Assembly (NCBI RefSeq): GCF_901709675.1
Contig: NC_051090.1
Location: 6,465,842-6,529,841 of the forward strand
Origin: Syngnathus acus
Taxonomy: Eukaryota; Chordata; Actinopteri; Syngnathiformes; Syngnathidae
Direction: 5' to 3'
Length of the DNA stretch: 64,000 bases
Below are positions 12,225-25,324 of this stretch, one piece after another (the first letter of the stretch is position 1; every line of letters begins with the position of its first letter). The position numbers were made by a program, and so were the translations under genes. The notes below the pieces were generated by a model. It was not told where the DNA came from. It searched no databases and worked only from the letters and a program-made list of their open reading frames with translations.

Positions 12225-12624
12225 CAGGGGTGTCAAACTCATTTTTGACGCGGGCCATAGTTTCCTTCGGAGGGCCAATATGAATGTAAACGCCTTATCT
12301 TATACACACTATAGACTACAGACCAAACTGATGAATAACTACTTCACTGGTTCTTTTATATCAAACAAATTAATTTGTTTGATATAAAAGAACCAGTGAA
12401 GTAATTAAAAAGGAAAAACAAGATGAACTTAGTACAACTATGATGAATAACTAGTTTTGAAATCAGACTAGTAAAAATTATTCAAATATTTTAAAATGAT
12501 TGCTGGCAATATCGCTATTTTTTTAAGTGAAGACAATTTGTAGTCGATGCACAATTTGTTTTCACGGGCCACAAAAAATGATGTGCCGGCCCGTATCTGG
12601 TCCTCATGCCTTGAGTTTGACACC
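12225..12624. mobile_element. Short hAT-like non-autonomous element, copy 1
   Basis: Begins CAGGGGTGTCAAACTC and ends GAGTTTGACACC, an inverted terminal repeat typical of a widespread short teleost element. Internal phrases are GCGGGCC near the left and GGCCCGTATCTGGTCCTCAT near the right end. The 400-base copy contains a perfect palindrome at 12340-12403 that copy 2 lacks. Possible imperfect flanking duplication: TTTTAATT left, TTAGAATT right. Confidence 0.65.
12340..12403. repeat. Perfect 64-bp palindrome without a spacer
   Basis: Each 32-base arm is the exact reverse complement of the other, centred between 12371 and 12372. The arms hold ACTTCACTGGTTC and its complement. It lies inside hAT-like copy 1 and could extrude as a cruciform. 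The absence of any mismatch implies a recent origin or an assembly artefact. Confidence 0.85.
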
Positions 12625-12638
12625 AACGGCTTAGAATT

Positions 12639-12954
12639 CAGGGGTGTCAAACTCGTTTTTTTCGCGGGACGCATTTTAGTCATAGCTTCTTTTGGAGGGC
12701 CATTATGACTGTCAACCCAAATAAATGTATGAGCACCTCATATTATATACAGTAAAAGCGAAAAAACAAACTGACAAATAACTTGTTTTCAAATCAGACG
12801 AGTAAAAACTGGTTAAATATTAAAAAAAACAAAGATATTAAAAGTGAAGACAATTTGCAATTCTAGTAATGACACACGAATTCGATGCACAATTTGTCTC
12901 ACACAAAATGATGTGGCGGGCCATATCTGGTCCTCATGCCTTGAGTTTGACACC
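12639..12954. mobile_element. Short hAT-like non-autonomous element, copy 2
   Basis: Begins CAGGGGTGTCAAACTC 14 bases after copy 1 ends, in the same orientation, and ends GAGTTTGACACC. The flanks GGCTTAGA and GGTTTAGA differ at one of eight bases and may be the target duplication, though they sit several bases outside the terminal repeats. Confidence 0.65.
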
Positions 12955-15893
12955 GATGGTTTAGATCGATGAGTTTTCACAGTACTTTTGTACAGTAAAA
13001 TATTGATATATCTTGAAAAACTTGCAAGCCAAGGCCGAGTATGTATCTGGAAGGAACCACTGAAGCCAAAGCTGAGAACAAAAACTGCCCTGAATGAAGT
13101 CAGCACTCAATATAAACATCAGTTAAAAAGTTCCATCCATCCATTTTCTTTAGTGCTTTTCCTCATTAAGGTCACTGGTGAGCTAGAGTTGGCTTTTGTT
13201 GAAAGGCTTTTGTCATCCCCCCCCCCCCCCCTGGGTTTTGGATATTATTGGTAATTGTATAAGTCATGCTATGTGTCAAAATGACTCGTCAGTAAAACAA
13301 GAAAGCTAGTGATGGCCAAAGACTTTTTTTGCACAGCACTTTATATTTATTGCCCTTTTTAAAGACCTTGAATTTATGTCTCTTAAAAGGCTCTATTTTC
13401 CTCCAATCAGCGAGCCTCTTGGATGAGGTCCATAAATAACAGAGTGGCGAAAGACACAATCATGGAAATAATAGGTTGCTGTCTCACTTGCAGTTCATTT
13501 CAGGTTGGCTGAGCGGCCCCACTAGTAACTCACATTGCCTCCCGTCCTTCTATTATGTTAATGTCTGTGACTGAGCGGGCCGTTGACACAATAAAGCTTT
13601 CAAACTGAAACACATTTTGAAAACTTTATTGGTTTTGTTATTGTGTTTTCCAGCGTAAAAATGCAAATATTTGACATCAGGTGTCTCAGTGCATCTGCAA
13701 TGTATTCACAGTGGTTCACCTTTTCCACGTTATGTTCATCTTATCCCAAAATGGAATAATTGTTTTTTTTCCTCACAAATTTCTACACACAACACGCCGT
13801 GACTCATCCGGATTAGTGGCTCAGAAAATGAATTTTTATGTGGTTTTAATAGCCCACATGTTGGTAATTTTATACATTTTAATTTTAATATTAAATAAAA
13901 GAGCAGGGGAAATTATTACAATGAACTTGACCTTTTGTTAAATATTGTTCAGTGAAGCATAATTAAAAGTTTGAAACCAAATTTTTCAAAAATTAAATTT
14001 GGAGTTAGAGACGTTTTAAAGGTCAAATTGAAATATAGGCTAATCATTTATTTTTTTATTCATATTTTTTTCTTTATAATCCAGAGGAGTCAGCATGTCA
14101 CTGTCGCCAACTACTGGACAGGCATAAATATTAGTTTATTTATTTATTTAAATTTTATTTATTTATTTTTTATCTTTGTGAACAGGGATCATTTTTGGTA
14201 ACAATGCCACTTTTAAGTGATTTTTTTTTTTTAATTAGAAAAAAAACTAAAGAATGTGTCTTTAGGCCACGATCAAATAAACATCTGCAAAAAATGTGCA
14301 AAAGTCCTGCTCTGCTTTTATGCACAAGCCCCAATTGTTATGACCGACCACAAGATACCTTTCAGTTCCCAGCAGGAGCTTCGGAACACTGGAAGCTTTG
14401 TCGTCGTCACCTTGTCCACTTTCTCCTCGAGGCAGCGTCGCATGTGTGTTGGTGCAACTGCAAAAAGATTCTTCCTCGACTTCCTGTGAGCAGACGGAGG
14501 GAGGGCGAGAGAGGGCTAAGCAGACAAGGACAGTGTGGAAAAAAAAAAAAAACTTTACACAAGCAAAGCTTTGAAGGGCAAAGGTAGCATGTCTGACTAC
14601 ATTTGGTGTGAAAAATGCCTTTTAGTCACAGTGTGAGTGAGCACCTCGGTGAACTTGGAAAGAAGTGAAAGGAATAGTTTTTTTATTTTATTTTGCTATG
14701 TAGTGATGACACGAAGAGATCCATGATGTGACATTGACATTTTATAAAGCGACAAAAAATATGACAGCGGGGAAACCACACAGATGTGAAATAGTCTCCC
14801 CTTGATGCACCGTAAAACTTTTAATGAGCTCACAAGCACAGCTTCAAAGACTTTTTTTTTTTCTCTCCCTCATGACAAATCAATGCAGCCTTTTCATATT
14901 TGGACAAATTCATGGGGCAGACTCACTAAATTTGTGGCCCAAAAAAAATTCTTTTACCTTCACAGATTTAAAAGGCTGAAGATGGTAGCCATTTTGAAGT
15001 CCATTTATTAAAGAAGACGTTGGTGACGGCTGGATGGCCTCAGCGGTTTACACCGCTGACTTTGGCTCAGGCAACACAAGGAACACAAAAGTTCTGTTTT
15101 GCAGCATTAAAAATGGAATTGAACAGATGCTGTCTTCCCTAAAGTGTCCAGTGTGGCACTGTTGATAATCCTCCTCGGCTCGGTGTTGTGTGTAAGCGCA
15201 CTGCACTCACAAAGACACACACACTCACGTAGTGTCTTTGCTGTCCCCTCAAATATTTTCGTGTTGTTTGCATTTGGGATCCCCCCCCCACTACTCCCCT
15301 CCTCATCCCTGCCGCGCTTTTCCTTTTTGAACACGTCAGCCAGGTTCTCTCTGAGGACTCACTGGAGAGAGGTAAAGCCAAAGACGTAGGGGACACCAAA
15401 AAAGAAAGAGAGCGTGGAGGAAGAAAAAAAAAAAAAAGGAGTTTTCAAAGACTTTTAAGTTGCAAGCAGATTGCCGTCGCTGTGCTTGCCAGAGGGGAGA
15501 GAGCACCTTTAAGCATACGGGATGAGAAATGATGTGGAGCGACTACAAAAGCAACGTAATACATAAAGGAGCAGCGCTCACGTTGACTCTGCAGGGGCAG
15601 CTCACCTTCTTTGGGTCGCTGTTGAGGAACATTTGGAAAGTGCACAGGAGGTCAGCACCCAACAGCCTGGAAAAAAAGAATTTCGGAGAAAGCCTGGCTG
15701 CACCGACTGAGATGTCAGCCTTGACATCGGGATTTGCATAGAAATGAAGTACAAACGAGGACAAAAAAAAAAAGGGTATAAGCGGACGACATCAAATAGT
15801 GACAAAATGTTCCACTTTAAATTAAACTTCATTTTTATCGCATTTCATATTTGATGCAGCACATTCGACTCATCTTCTGGCCGACATTGTATC

Positions 15894-15990
15894 AACTGAG
15901 GCCGCTGTGCGGAAGTGGTTAAGAATGTGGCCTGCAACCTAAAAGCACGGGTTCAATTCCCTACATTGGCAAATGGATACAGTGCACACC
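15894..15990 (+). repeat. tRNA-like SINE fragment
   Basis: Contains GTGCGGAAGTGGTTAAGAAT and, about 30 bases on, GGGTTCAATTCC, which matches an internal RNA polymerase III B box. The order and spacing resemble the tRNA-derived head of teleost SINEs. A shorter related phrase (CTCAGCGGTTTACACCGCTG) is at about 15040. Confidence 0.5.
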
Positions 15991-16217
15991 CACATTCCAG
16001 GCACACCCCGCAATCTCACTAAAGTTCACAGCTGCTAAACAAAAAGAAAGTTTACTGTTGTCCACTTCGATTTGAACTAATTTGCATTTCACAATTGTAG
16101 GACGAGCCCTGAGGAAAAAAAAATCCTTCCCCGCTGCGTCATTTACAGTCATTGGGCCTAAAGGGAATTCTAATTGGTGATAAAAGACAATCTAGAACTG
16201 TGGAAGCAAACGGGTGC

Positions 16218-16610
16218 TGCTTTTACAACAGTGGTCCTAAAACTGAGGTCCCTGCCCCCACGGGGGTCCGCGAGTCGTAGCTTGGGGGTCGGCAGAATAA
16301 TTTGAATAATATGATGTTCTATCACTGAGAGAATGTGCAAACCTACTGGGGACTGGAGCGGCAATAAAGCAAATAGGCTATCATAAAACATTTACTATTC
16401 CCTACCTTAGCTTAGGGCCAATTAAAAGTGCTGATATGATTGTAATGTAATATGCCTGCTCGTTTGAGGTCTGCATTTTTGTGGAGCAAAAAGCATTAAC
16501 AGAGGAATAGGCTTTTTTTTTTTTCAAGATTTGAAAATAAACATATTTTAAATGAATGATTCTCAAAGTGTGGTATGAGTACTATTTCTGGTCTGTGGAA
16601 AAAAACACTG
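16218..16610. repeat. Two hAT-like terminal fragments
   Basis: At about 16223 CAGTGGTCCTAAAACTGAGG with GGGGGTCCGCGAG following, and at about 16555 TGATTCTCAAAGTGTGGTA. Both phrases resemble the ends of common vertebrate hAT-type elements. No complete element with a matching far end was found. Confidence 0.45.
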
Positions 16611-18565
16611 AATTAAATATAACTCAAAATTATATATTCATTTATTTTAAATAGTATTTATTTGAAATATTTTTTAACTTTCATTTTATGCTTCTCAAGT
16701 ACACAATTTTAACATTTTACCCTAATAAAATCCAAAACATTTTTTAAAGATATGTAAATAGGCAATACCCACCAGTATGACAAAATATTTTGCCGTCTTA
16801 ATAAAAATGTACTTTTTTGTGCTAGTATTCCTATAGCATTGGGGTATAGTATGTATGTAACTAGCAGCATGATTCTTCTTGGGATAAAAAAAAAAACTCG
16901 TTTCCAAAAGGTCTGGTTTCCAACACAATGGCCTCTGGTTTGTTTTTTGCACCACCCACAACTCAAAACATGCAGCTTTTTGTTTGCACTCAGATTGACA
17001 GCTGCTCCGACTTTGCGGCGCTACGCCAAAATCAACTATCCTCTCAGGGATGCGGCGTGAAAATCCTGCTCGGTTTGTCCCACACTAGCGGCTCTGTTTT
17101 TGTGTGTGCGCGCAGCCAAACAAGCAAGCCGGGGATGTCATCCTTGATCCCGCAGAGGGGGATGATATTACAAATGCTGTTTTGTTCAGGTGAGGAATTC
17201 CTAAATGAAGAAGGTGCGCCAGTAACACAGGCAGGGATGCTAATGGATCCTCCGCAGGCCTCGTCTTTATCAGCGTTCTCTTTCGAAGGATGCGGGGCAG
17301 CTTCACTGCAGTCACTTCATTATGGGGAATGATAATTACGCCCCAGCGGAGGTTTGTTACCTCCAAAGTGTAATTCCTTCTCTCTCGCTGCTTATCGAGT
17401 CTAAAATGCCGAGCAGAGTTTTCTACATTTTTAATAACTGCGAGCTGTGTGAGGAAAGGGTTTATGTATGGTTGACATTTGGATTTAGGGGAAAAATTCT
17501 ACAAAAAGTCACTTTGTCAAGGGGCAAGGAAGAAAATGATAGAGTTGGATAATGGCGAAACATCTTTATATGGTTATGCTGATGACATTAAATAATATCA
17601 TGGACAGTAAGCTAGCAATCATTATTAGCAAACTTTCCATAAATATTGCACAAGTATGGCGAGATGTAAATATTGAAATCCTTTTCAAGCTTACTCTGAG
17701 GATTTGCCTTGCAATGCTGATTAATCGATTCCAAAAAGATTAGTTTGTGACATCCTGGTCTTGTGTGAGTAGTACACTTTTTGGAATTTTGCTTTAAAGT
17801 TATTTTTCTTTTGACTACAGGGTTCAAGAAAAATGTGCTGGAAAAAATATTGGATATGGAAAGACACAGTCGGAAATCACATTTGCAAACAAGTCCCCAA
17901 AGCAAATGTTGCCTTTTGGCTTAGCAGCTAAATAAAAGAAGGCGTGTCAGGACGCTTAAGCTTTTTTTGGCTTCACTGTAAGGTTAAAAAAAAATATCAA
18001 GAGGAAGAAGTACATGGCGAAACAATGAGACGTGACGGAAGAGAAGCTCCCTCAAGTCGGTTGACAGCCAACAGAAGCCGAGAGTGGAGTCGCAAAACTC
18101 ACAAGCAGAGATAATGACCATTAGAGGATAATTGGGCGCTGGGACCAGCCGAAGGTCTTTCAAAACGAGCCGCTGGGACCATCTTCAGACACGCTACGGG
18201 CCAAATTATCTCTCCGTAGTCCATAGCGTGTCAATGACAGATTAAACTTCACACTGCATTCATAAACGTGGTGCAGTGATTAATTTAAATATCCCAGAAA
18301 CAGAAGCAAGTCTCTGGCTGACTAATTTCCTGTGCTTGCAATCTACTGCTGCGTGGGCCCTGAAGGAAGTGGAAAGAAATGACCTAAACTTGAATTGCTT
18401 GTGAGTCAGATGGGTTTGTGTTTATTTTCATGGCTTCCTCACAATGCTGGGAGTGGGAGGGGAAGGGGAAACGAAAGGGGGGGGGATTTTAGTGACTAAA
18501 TCCAGGTCAGACTGTCCGATTAGCGCCTTGATTTGGGTGGAAACGTTCCAACATATTAATGACAG

Positions 18566-18662
18566 AAACTTGAGTAGCGACACGGTGGGGCAGTGGATAG
18601 CACATCTGCCTTATGGTTGGGGTTTGAATCTGGGCTTCCGCCTTTGCATGTTGATTTCAAAA
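18566..18662 (+). repeat. tRNA-like SINE fragment
   Basis: CACGGTGGGGCAGTGGATAG followed by CACATCTGCCTTATGG and GGTTTGAATCTGGGC matches the head of a very common teleost dispersed repeat with a tRNA-like B box. Only about 95 bases are preserved. Confidence 0.55.
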
Positions 18663-20383
18663 AGAAAAGTCACAGTTAAGAAAAGTAATATATTTGCCGT
18701 GTTTGGATACAATACAAGAACACACAAAAAAATATACAATTAAAAACACAATAGCAGTAAAAATGCATCTAGAAGAGCTTCAGTAAAATACGTCATTTCC
18801 ATCCTGGTTTGATAAACAGAACCCTGAGATGGCCTCAATAAAAAAAAGAAAAGGAGCTGAAAATTCAAGTCCCGCACGTCTTCATCATTGAGTGTTATGA
18901 TAATCAAGTGCATACTGTTTTGTGAACGCTTTCCCGGGAAGAGACGACGTGCCAAATAACAGCAGCTCTTCGACTTCTCCTCCTCCTCTTTGGCAGAGCG
19001 GCTGAGTTAGAAGGAAGTTAAAGTTTCCGCAATCCTATCTGGGAAAAGGTAGGGCGCTCATTACACGGCTCAATTTCCAATTCTGTCACAGGTACGCACG
19101 CACATGCTCACACGTGGAATACGAAATTAGGCCGAGGCGAGGAGAGCAATCTCATGGACAGACTGGGTTGATGGAAAAACAAAGACGGGCCGTTGCGGAA
19201 TAGCCGAAGCTCCTTTGTGCAAGACAAACAACAAATGTCCTTTGACTGCATTAAGTGACGCGCTGCGCAAACAACACAGAGTTTGAGTCGAAGCCGCCGT
19301 TTGTGGAAATGGAGTGGCTGGTGCTAAGGCCATTTCAACAAGCCCAGAGTGCTGAGCTATAATTACAGTGAAGCAGTACAATCAGGCGCAGTGTTGAGCG
19401 GCTAATCTTTACATGCAGCCTTATAGCCTCAATTCTTTTTTTTTTTTTTCCCCCCCCAACCAGCCTTTTCATCACGCAGCTTTCCTCTCGGCTCATTTCT
19501 TTGGAATCGTGGCGGGTCCATTATCTTCATTAGGCTGCATGCTTCCAAGCTTCGCACCAGATAGCATGCGGCGCTGTCGCTATTATGCCATGACGACATG
19601 CGTCAGACCACTACTTCTTCACTTTTTCCACCTGTATTGCCAAATGTAGATTGGGGATTAAAAATATGTTATAATTGGATCAGGTTGCTGTTATCGTGAG
19701 CTATTTGGCTAAGCTAGCAAACAATTTCTAGGTTTGCTTTTAAGCTAAGTGCTTGTCGCCACAATTACATCTGTGCACTTCAGATCAAACACCCCACATA
19801 AAACTGCTCGTATGTTTCTATAGCAACCAACCAAAAGAAATGCACTTTTAGCCTGGTTAGCAAAACAGTCCACGAGCAAGTCTCATCATACATTGGATGA
19901 AATATGTGTTTTCAGCCAGAGAGCAATTCGTCACTCATTTATGATTTTTGTTTTTTTAGTCACATATAGTGCCATTTTTAACAGTATGCCTCGAGAGCAT
20001 TCAACAAACACGCAAATTTAGCATGGTTACCAAAACAGTGTCAGGAGGATTTGTGTTTAGCTACGACCGTTAAGAGAATATTGTTTTGGGAAAAGTAAGT
20101 AGTCACCTTTATTTAGACTCAATAAAAATTGATTAATAAGACTTTTGCCTTTTGTTACTATTATGATTTCACATTAGCCAACGCAGGTAGCAGAAGTGAA
20201 GATACTGTCGTCATGGAGTCTCTTAGTGTTGACTCACTTAAAAACATGCGAGTCAGCGCAGTAGACAACATAAACACCGATTCCCTAAATTCCAGGTCCC
20301 ATATGACCCAAATACTTCGTTGTTGTGCTGGCGAGGAACCAGACTGTTTTATTAAAAAATATATATATTAAAAAAGCAGCAGC

Positions 20384-20389
20384 TTTATT
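20384..20389 (-). terminator. Candidate poly(A) signal of tnfaip8l1
   Basis: TTTATT on the + strand reads AATAAA on the - strand, 530 bases after the tnfaip8l1 stop. No canonical signal was seen nearer the stop. Confidence 0.45.
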
Positions 20390-20918
20390 GATGACTTTGG
20401 AACAAAAAGCCCAGCCTCACTATGACGTTAAGATGTTTCGATATTTGAAATGCAAGCTAAGCAGGATTAATCTGCTCTGGTTCACATAGTTGCATTGATG
20501 CAGGAAAAAAAGTACAGTACAGCGCTTATTCAGGCTTGAGTGCAATAGAAGTTTAAAAATATATATAAAAAAAAAAAAAGCTTTGCTGTCTATTTGGAAA
20601 TGGTAAAGACATTTGTTTCCACTGCAAGTCATTGTTTACTAAGATAAAACTGGGATTCACTTCTCAAGCATTGTGCCCTTGGAACGAGTTGGAAGGTTTC
20701 TATACGGTTTTGTTTTACATTCACTTGTATGGGATTTGCTTGCTTTGAGACAAAAAAAAGCAAAAGAGAAAAAATATAAAGACAGGGTTAAAAAAAAAAA
20801 AGAGCACTTCAGTGTTATGATAATCTTTGAGGCACACATAAAAACACCGAGAAAAGTTCACGATTGTCACCTTGAACTCAAAATATCCTTTTAAGATGGG
20901 AGGGGACTCAAGCAGAGG

Positions 20919-22312
20919 TCAAAGGTTTCCCTCGTCGAGCATCTTGTTGACGCCGCTGCAGATCCTCTGCAGGTAAGCTCGATAAACCTCGGAGGGCCCG
21001 TAGAGAGCGGCCAGGAAGTCGCAGTCGGCAAAGTGATTGAAGATGTGGTTGACGCGCGTGTGGCTTTTGGCCGTCAGGTGACGTTTGATGGCCTGGTGCA
21101 GCAGCTCGCGGCAGTCGTTCAACAAGGCGCTCATGACGCGGCGGTCAAAGGTGAAGTCGATTTGGTGGAAACTGACCGCCGTCATGGCCAGAGTGTGGAC
21201 TTTCTTCCTGTGAGACGGCAAGACAAGACTTGGCTGTCAGTCTCCGGTCCTGACACAGGCACTTCACTTGGTTATAAATAGAAACTGCTGCCTTGTTCTT
21301 TTCTTGATCGAACTTTGGAATCCAATAGGATTTATTCTGCCTCCGTGTCTGGATTTAGCTAGTCCAACAGCAGCTTCTGCATGAAGAAGTTAATTTTTCA
21401 CAGCAAAAGTGCATCTGAAACCGTGGCTCTACTTTCCCACATGGAACAAGTGTACTTAAAAAATATATATATAAATAAATAGCGATATAGCACGGGAACA
21501 ATTAGCTATCTTTAGGTGTCCTGACTTGCTGCACAAACAGTTGATTACATTTTGGGTAGGGGGTCTGGTTTCCTGTTTGATTAAATAATGAAGTCAGGCA
21601 AAAACAGCGCAATCCATTCTTTGGCAAGGCTTAACATCCTTTCACACAAAAGAAAATAAACAAATAAATATACCGATGAAAATTTACAGTGTGGCAGTTG
21701 ACGGAACTGTTATCTTTGGCTTCCTGTTAAATTTCTGCAATTTACCAAAACGGCAATACAGAAGATTCTATCGGTGCTTTTCCTGCTCTATTTACAGATA
21801 AATCCACTGGGGTATCGCTAGTGGCTTGCAGATTTGGATAAGGTCTCAAAAGACCAGTTCAAGACCGGGTCAAGATTACGTCTGGAAAAATCGGCTCTTC
21901 TGTCGTAACCGATTGCACAATAAACCATTTCCATGTTCTTGTATTTTTTTTTGCTGCTTCTGCTTGGCCGTACATTTTGTATCGTCGATGTTCAATAACC
22001 AAAATGGTGACCCAGAATCATAAATGCGTTTCTAGCTCACCTGAAGTTCTCCACAAGGATCAACTCCTCACCACTGAACTGATTGTTCCTATAAAGCACG
22101 CCCAACTTCACAACCATCTTGATCAGGTTCTTGATGATCTTCTGGGACTCTTTACGGTTGCGAGTGTACTCCTTAGTGACCCGGTAGAGCTCGTCCAACA
22201 CTTCGCTGCTGGTGTCGTCGATGAAAAGGTTAGCCATGCTCTTGGTAGCCATCTTGCTCATTAGTTTCTTTTGCGCCTGGAGGGCCAAGCTTTTTGTGCT
22301 GAAAGAGTCCAT
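20919..22312 (-). CDS. tnfaip8l1: TNFAIP8-like protein 1 (TIPE1), 186 aa
   Basis: Two coding exons, 22041-22312 and 20919-21207, join within an Arg codon (AG|G). The product has 186 residues, the usual length of TNFAIP8L1. It starts [17 protein letters not shown], continues with [20 protein letters not shown] near residue 31, then [19 protein letters not shown] and RHLTAKSH, and ends NKMLDEGNL. Start, length and [16 protein letters not shown] fit TNFAIP8L1 better than TNFAIP8, L2 or L3. Family members fold as a helical bundle with a hydrophobic cavity that binds phosphoinositides, and take part in apoptosis and inflammation control in the cytoplasm. The ATG at 22310-22312 lies in an ideal ACCATGG context, 8 bases after an apparent acceptor (CTCATCTAG at 22321), so at least one 5' non-coding exon is expected further right. 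No frameshift or missing segment is seen. Confidence 0.95.
21208..22040 (-). other. tnfaip8l1 intron
   Basis: An 833-base intron between donor CAG|GTGAGC at 22041/22040 and acceptor CACAG|G at 21208/21207. AT-rich; no coding feature recognised. Confidence 0.85.
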
Positions 22313-25300
22313 GGTTGACTCTAGATGAGAGAAGAAAATTGGTTACTACATTTTCTAAAATGTGATCAGTAAGTTTTTTAGATGGGTAAATTCCTTTGTA
22401 AAGGTTATAGTCCATTTTAATACTCAACTTTCATCTAAAATCAAATAAGTTTTTTTTTTTAATGCACAGAAGTGCAGAGCACGTCATTTTCCTTCAACAA
22501 TTCATCACCTTTTGTTTTAAATAAGTGCCAACAACCTTGGATAATGAATGTTGTGTTTTTAACAAATGGTTGGCAATGAAAAGTGTGTTTGTGCTGAATA
22601 AAGTCGGACTGATGCAAAGGCACAATCGGGATGGCTTGAAGTAACAAGAACATGTCGTTTTAACCTTGCTGTTATGAAAATATGCAGAACAAAAGATTTT
22701 TCTGAATTCACTAAAACATTTAAAAACACGCAATTCGTAGAGAATAACGGTGCCACTTAAAACTAATGTAAATTATTATATAATAATAAAATAAAACATA
22801 TTTTGAAAAGCAACTTCTCAATAATTTCCCTCAAAGTCCTCCAAAAAAAATCCCTGAATAGAAACGCTATCATAGCGAAGAAAATTGGAACTGTGTTCAG
22901 TGCCAGAAATTGATCTTGACAATTGCAGTGTGTGAGTGAGGCAAATAACACGCCGCATAAAGTGCCCGGCCAAAAATCTTTCATCTTCATAAGATAATGA
23001 GCGGTGACAGCTTTCAAATGAGACCCCGCCACCTTCTGGCTCATGGCCTACAAGCTAGTTAGAGAAGAAGGAATCATAATGCATGTGGACGTCTCATCTC
23101 CTCGCCGCACTCCGAGGCCTGAGACTTAGCGGGAGACATACGCGTCACTCTCTCTCTATTGCTTGATTTATGTATGATGTGACTTCAGCGATGGTACACA
23201 CGACGGCAGCTCAAAAATAACCAGGCTCGGGAAATTGTGAGGGTCAGTGTGTCTGCCAGCATCCACAGTACTCACCCCCTCCCCTCCCCTTTCCTCGCCA
23301 TCTCCCAAATCAAATGAGTCTGCAGCACTCATCATCCAGGCAGCTGTGACTCAAAAGCGTACTGCCGGTCAGCCCTTCAAGGTTTTGTACATTTTGTTTG
23401 TGAAAAATAAAATGAATGTGTTTCCCTGTGAACTCCTTCTATAACCCTCACAAATCTCTGCGGATAGTCCACGAAAATAAATAGGCAACCAAAAAGCCTT
23501 TTTCCCTCAAGGGCTTTTCAATGTTAGCACGAAAAGAATGAACAAAACAAAGGTGTGGTGGAAATTCTACTGTATGTGGACATGTGATACTGACTTCAGT
23601 TGGACACAAAATAAATTTATCTTCGGGATAATAATTAGCCAAGTACCAAGAGATCGTGGTCAAATCAATGATACCAACACGTTACGAAGCACAAAATGAA
23701 TTTTTGTGCGGCGAAATAACAATAAATGCTCACATACCGCGAAAGGGCAAAATTAGTTTCCGCATTAACAATTTTACGTCACATGACCTAAGCCAGTAAA
23801 GGAGGTGAACAGTTGAGTTCATAAGGTGAGTCTGTTGACGTTAAGTTCAGTCGACAGCAACAAATGCTTTTGTGTTGTGGGTCAAAATTCGGAAATATGC
23901 GTGCATTTCAGATACACTGCCGCTAGATGGCAGCAGCGAGCAATACAACATCTGCCCAGTATTTCGTAATTCCAGATATGGCTAAATTGAGTTACAAGCT
24001 CGGTCATGCATCACATTCAAAAAGCAAATTAGTCAACAGCACTAATGTTGCCATGACTTTTTGTGCTCACATCAGAAAATCCTGATCTTGACAGGAAATC
24101 CTTCGAAGAAAGACACTGAGGCAAAGTGTTGCAGCTTTGCGTGCAACGCCCAAAGACAAGCAGCAAAGGCAAAGAAGCGCAAGAAACATCCTCAGCCTCC
24201 CTGGGGCCCAAAATGTAGAACGGGCTCAGATCTAAATATGCCTGATACATCCGTGAAATGCGAAATAATATTTTGTGGATGGAAGCTACAGATGAAGCAG
24301 CATTATTGGAATCATGCACAATAATGTCATTCGAAAGCCTCCATGTTTGTACGACGGGCAAATCCTCCGTCCATGACTCATATCACATATTACAAAATGA
24401 GTGCGTGTGTTTTTTTTCTAACTCACATGGTTCATACTAGAAGGTACTGCTTCAGTTTGACTTTCATTCCCTATCTCTCACTGCAATGCCTCTCCAAGAA
24501 TATCAATAAGACTCCTTGGAGAGTGTCGGAGGATGCTTCCCAGGGAAGAAGGCACGAAGGGAGGAGGGGGGTGGGGGGGGGGCAGATAGCTACAGGAAGG
24601 CTTGAATGGTATTGCCGGTGGGGTCAGGTGCGACATATCAATTCTCGGCCAGCATGATGTGTTGAATGAGGGGGTCATTCATATACAGTCTCCCGCTGAG
24701 CTGAATCAATTTTCAAATCTCTCCTTTCTCTTTGTATGTGGTGCTCAAAGATCATCAAGCGCCTCTGAATCAGACAGCACTTGTTACCGGATATCCTGCA
24801 CTGATGCAATGTGTGTGAAACACGTAAGGAGGAAGCTCATGCGGTGACTGACAAAAAGAAAAAAAAAAAAAAAAAAATCGCTTTCATTATATGCGATAAA
24901 GTCACCGTCACTCTTCGTCGCTTATTCGGCACACTTAGACTAAGTACGAACCTTATCGGCGAAGATGACTCACCGTGTCCGAAAGCACGATAATGGATCG
25001 TGTTTGCACAAGATTCACGTTTAAAGCGTCTTCGCCGGGGACCGCCATCACCTAAAGTGTCAACTCGGTGTAGATTGTTGATGAGCAAAATGAAAAAGGA
25101 CGAGGAAGGGAGGCACTTTCATAGCCACAAATACAAACACTTACAACCTAAGAGTGTTATATGTCAGGTTGCATCCAATATGGCTTTCAGTCCTTTCATC
25201 TATCACCCTATGGCAAGATAATATGAAGACGTCATGGGGAAGGAAAAAAAAACCCAACAATCCCTCATGGGACAAGTGCTCAGAATGATGAATAGGCTTT

Positions 25301-25324
25301 TCTGGTGACTTACTGCAGCATGCC

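Larger units (their letters stand above)
10452..20383. other. Upstream of the PRR16-like gene to the tnfaip8l1 3' end, no gene recognised
   Basis: The first 700 bases are strongly purine-rich on the - strand (CT-rich on +) and include a C13 run near 10862-10874; they probably hold the 5' UTR and promoter of the PRR16-like gene, but no TATA box or start site is clear. The rest is AT-rich with dispersed repeats near 12.2-13.2, 15.0, 15.9, 16.2, 16.6 and 18.6 kb. ORFs of 60-190 codons occur, none with a recognisable domain or splice context. Confidence 0.5.

Noticed and set aside
15940-15965. tRNA gene
   Set aside because: A B-box-like GGTTCAATTCC is present, but there is no complete cloverleaf with acceptor stem; it belongs to a SINE fragment.
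16928-17332. 134-codon open frame
   Set aside because: No recognisable family, no homologous pattern and no clear acceptor or donor. Composition is like the surrounding non-coding DNA.
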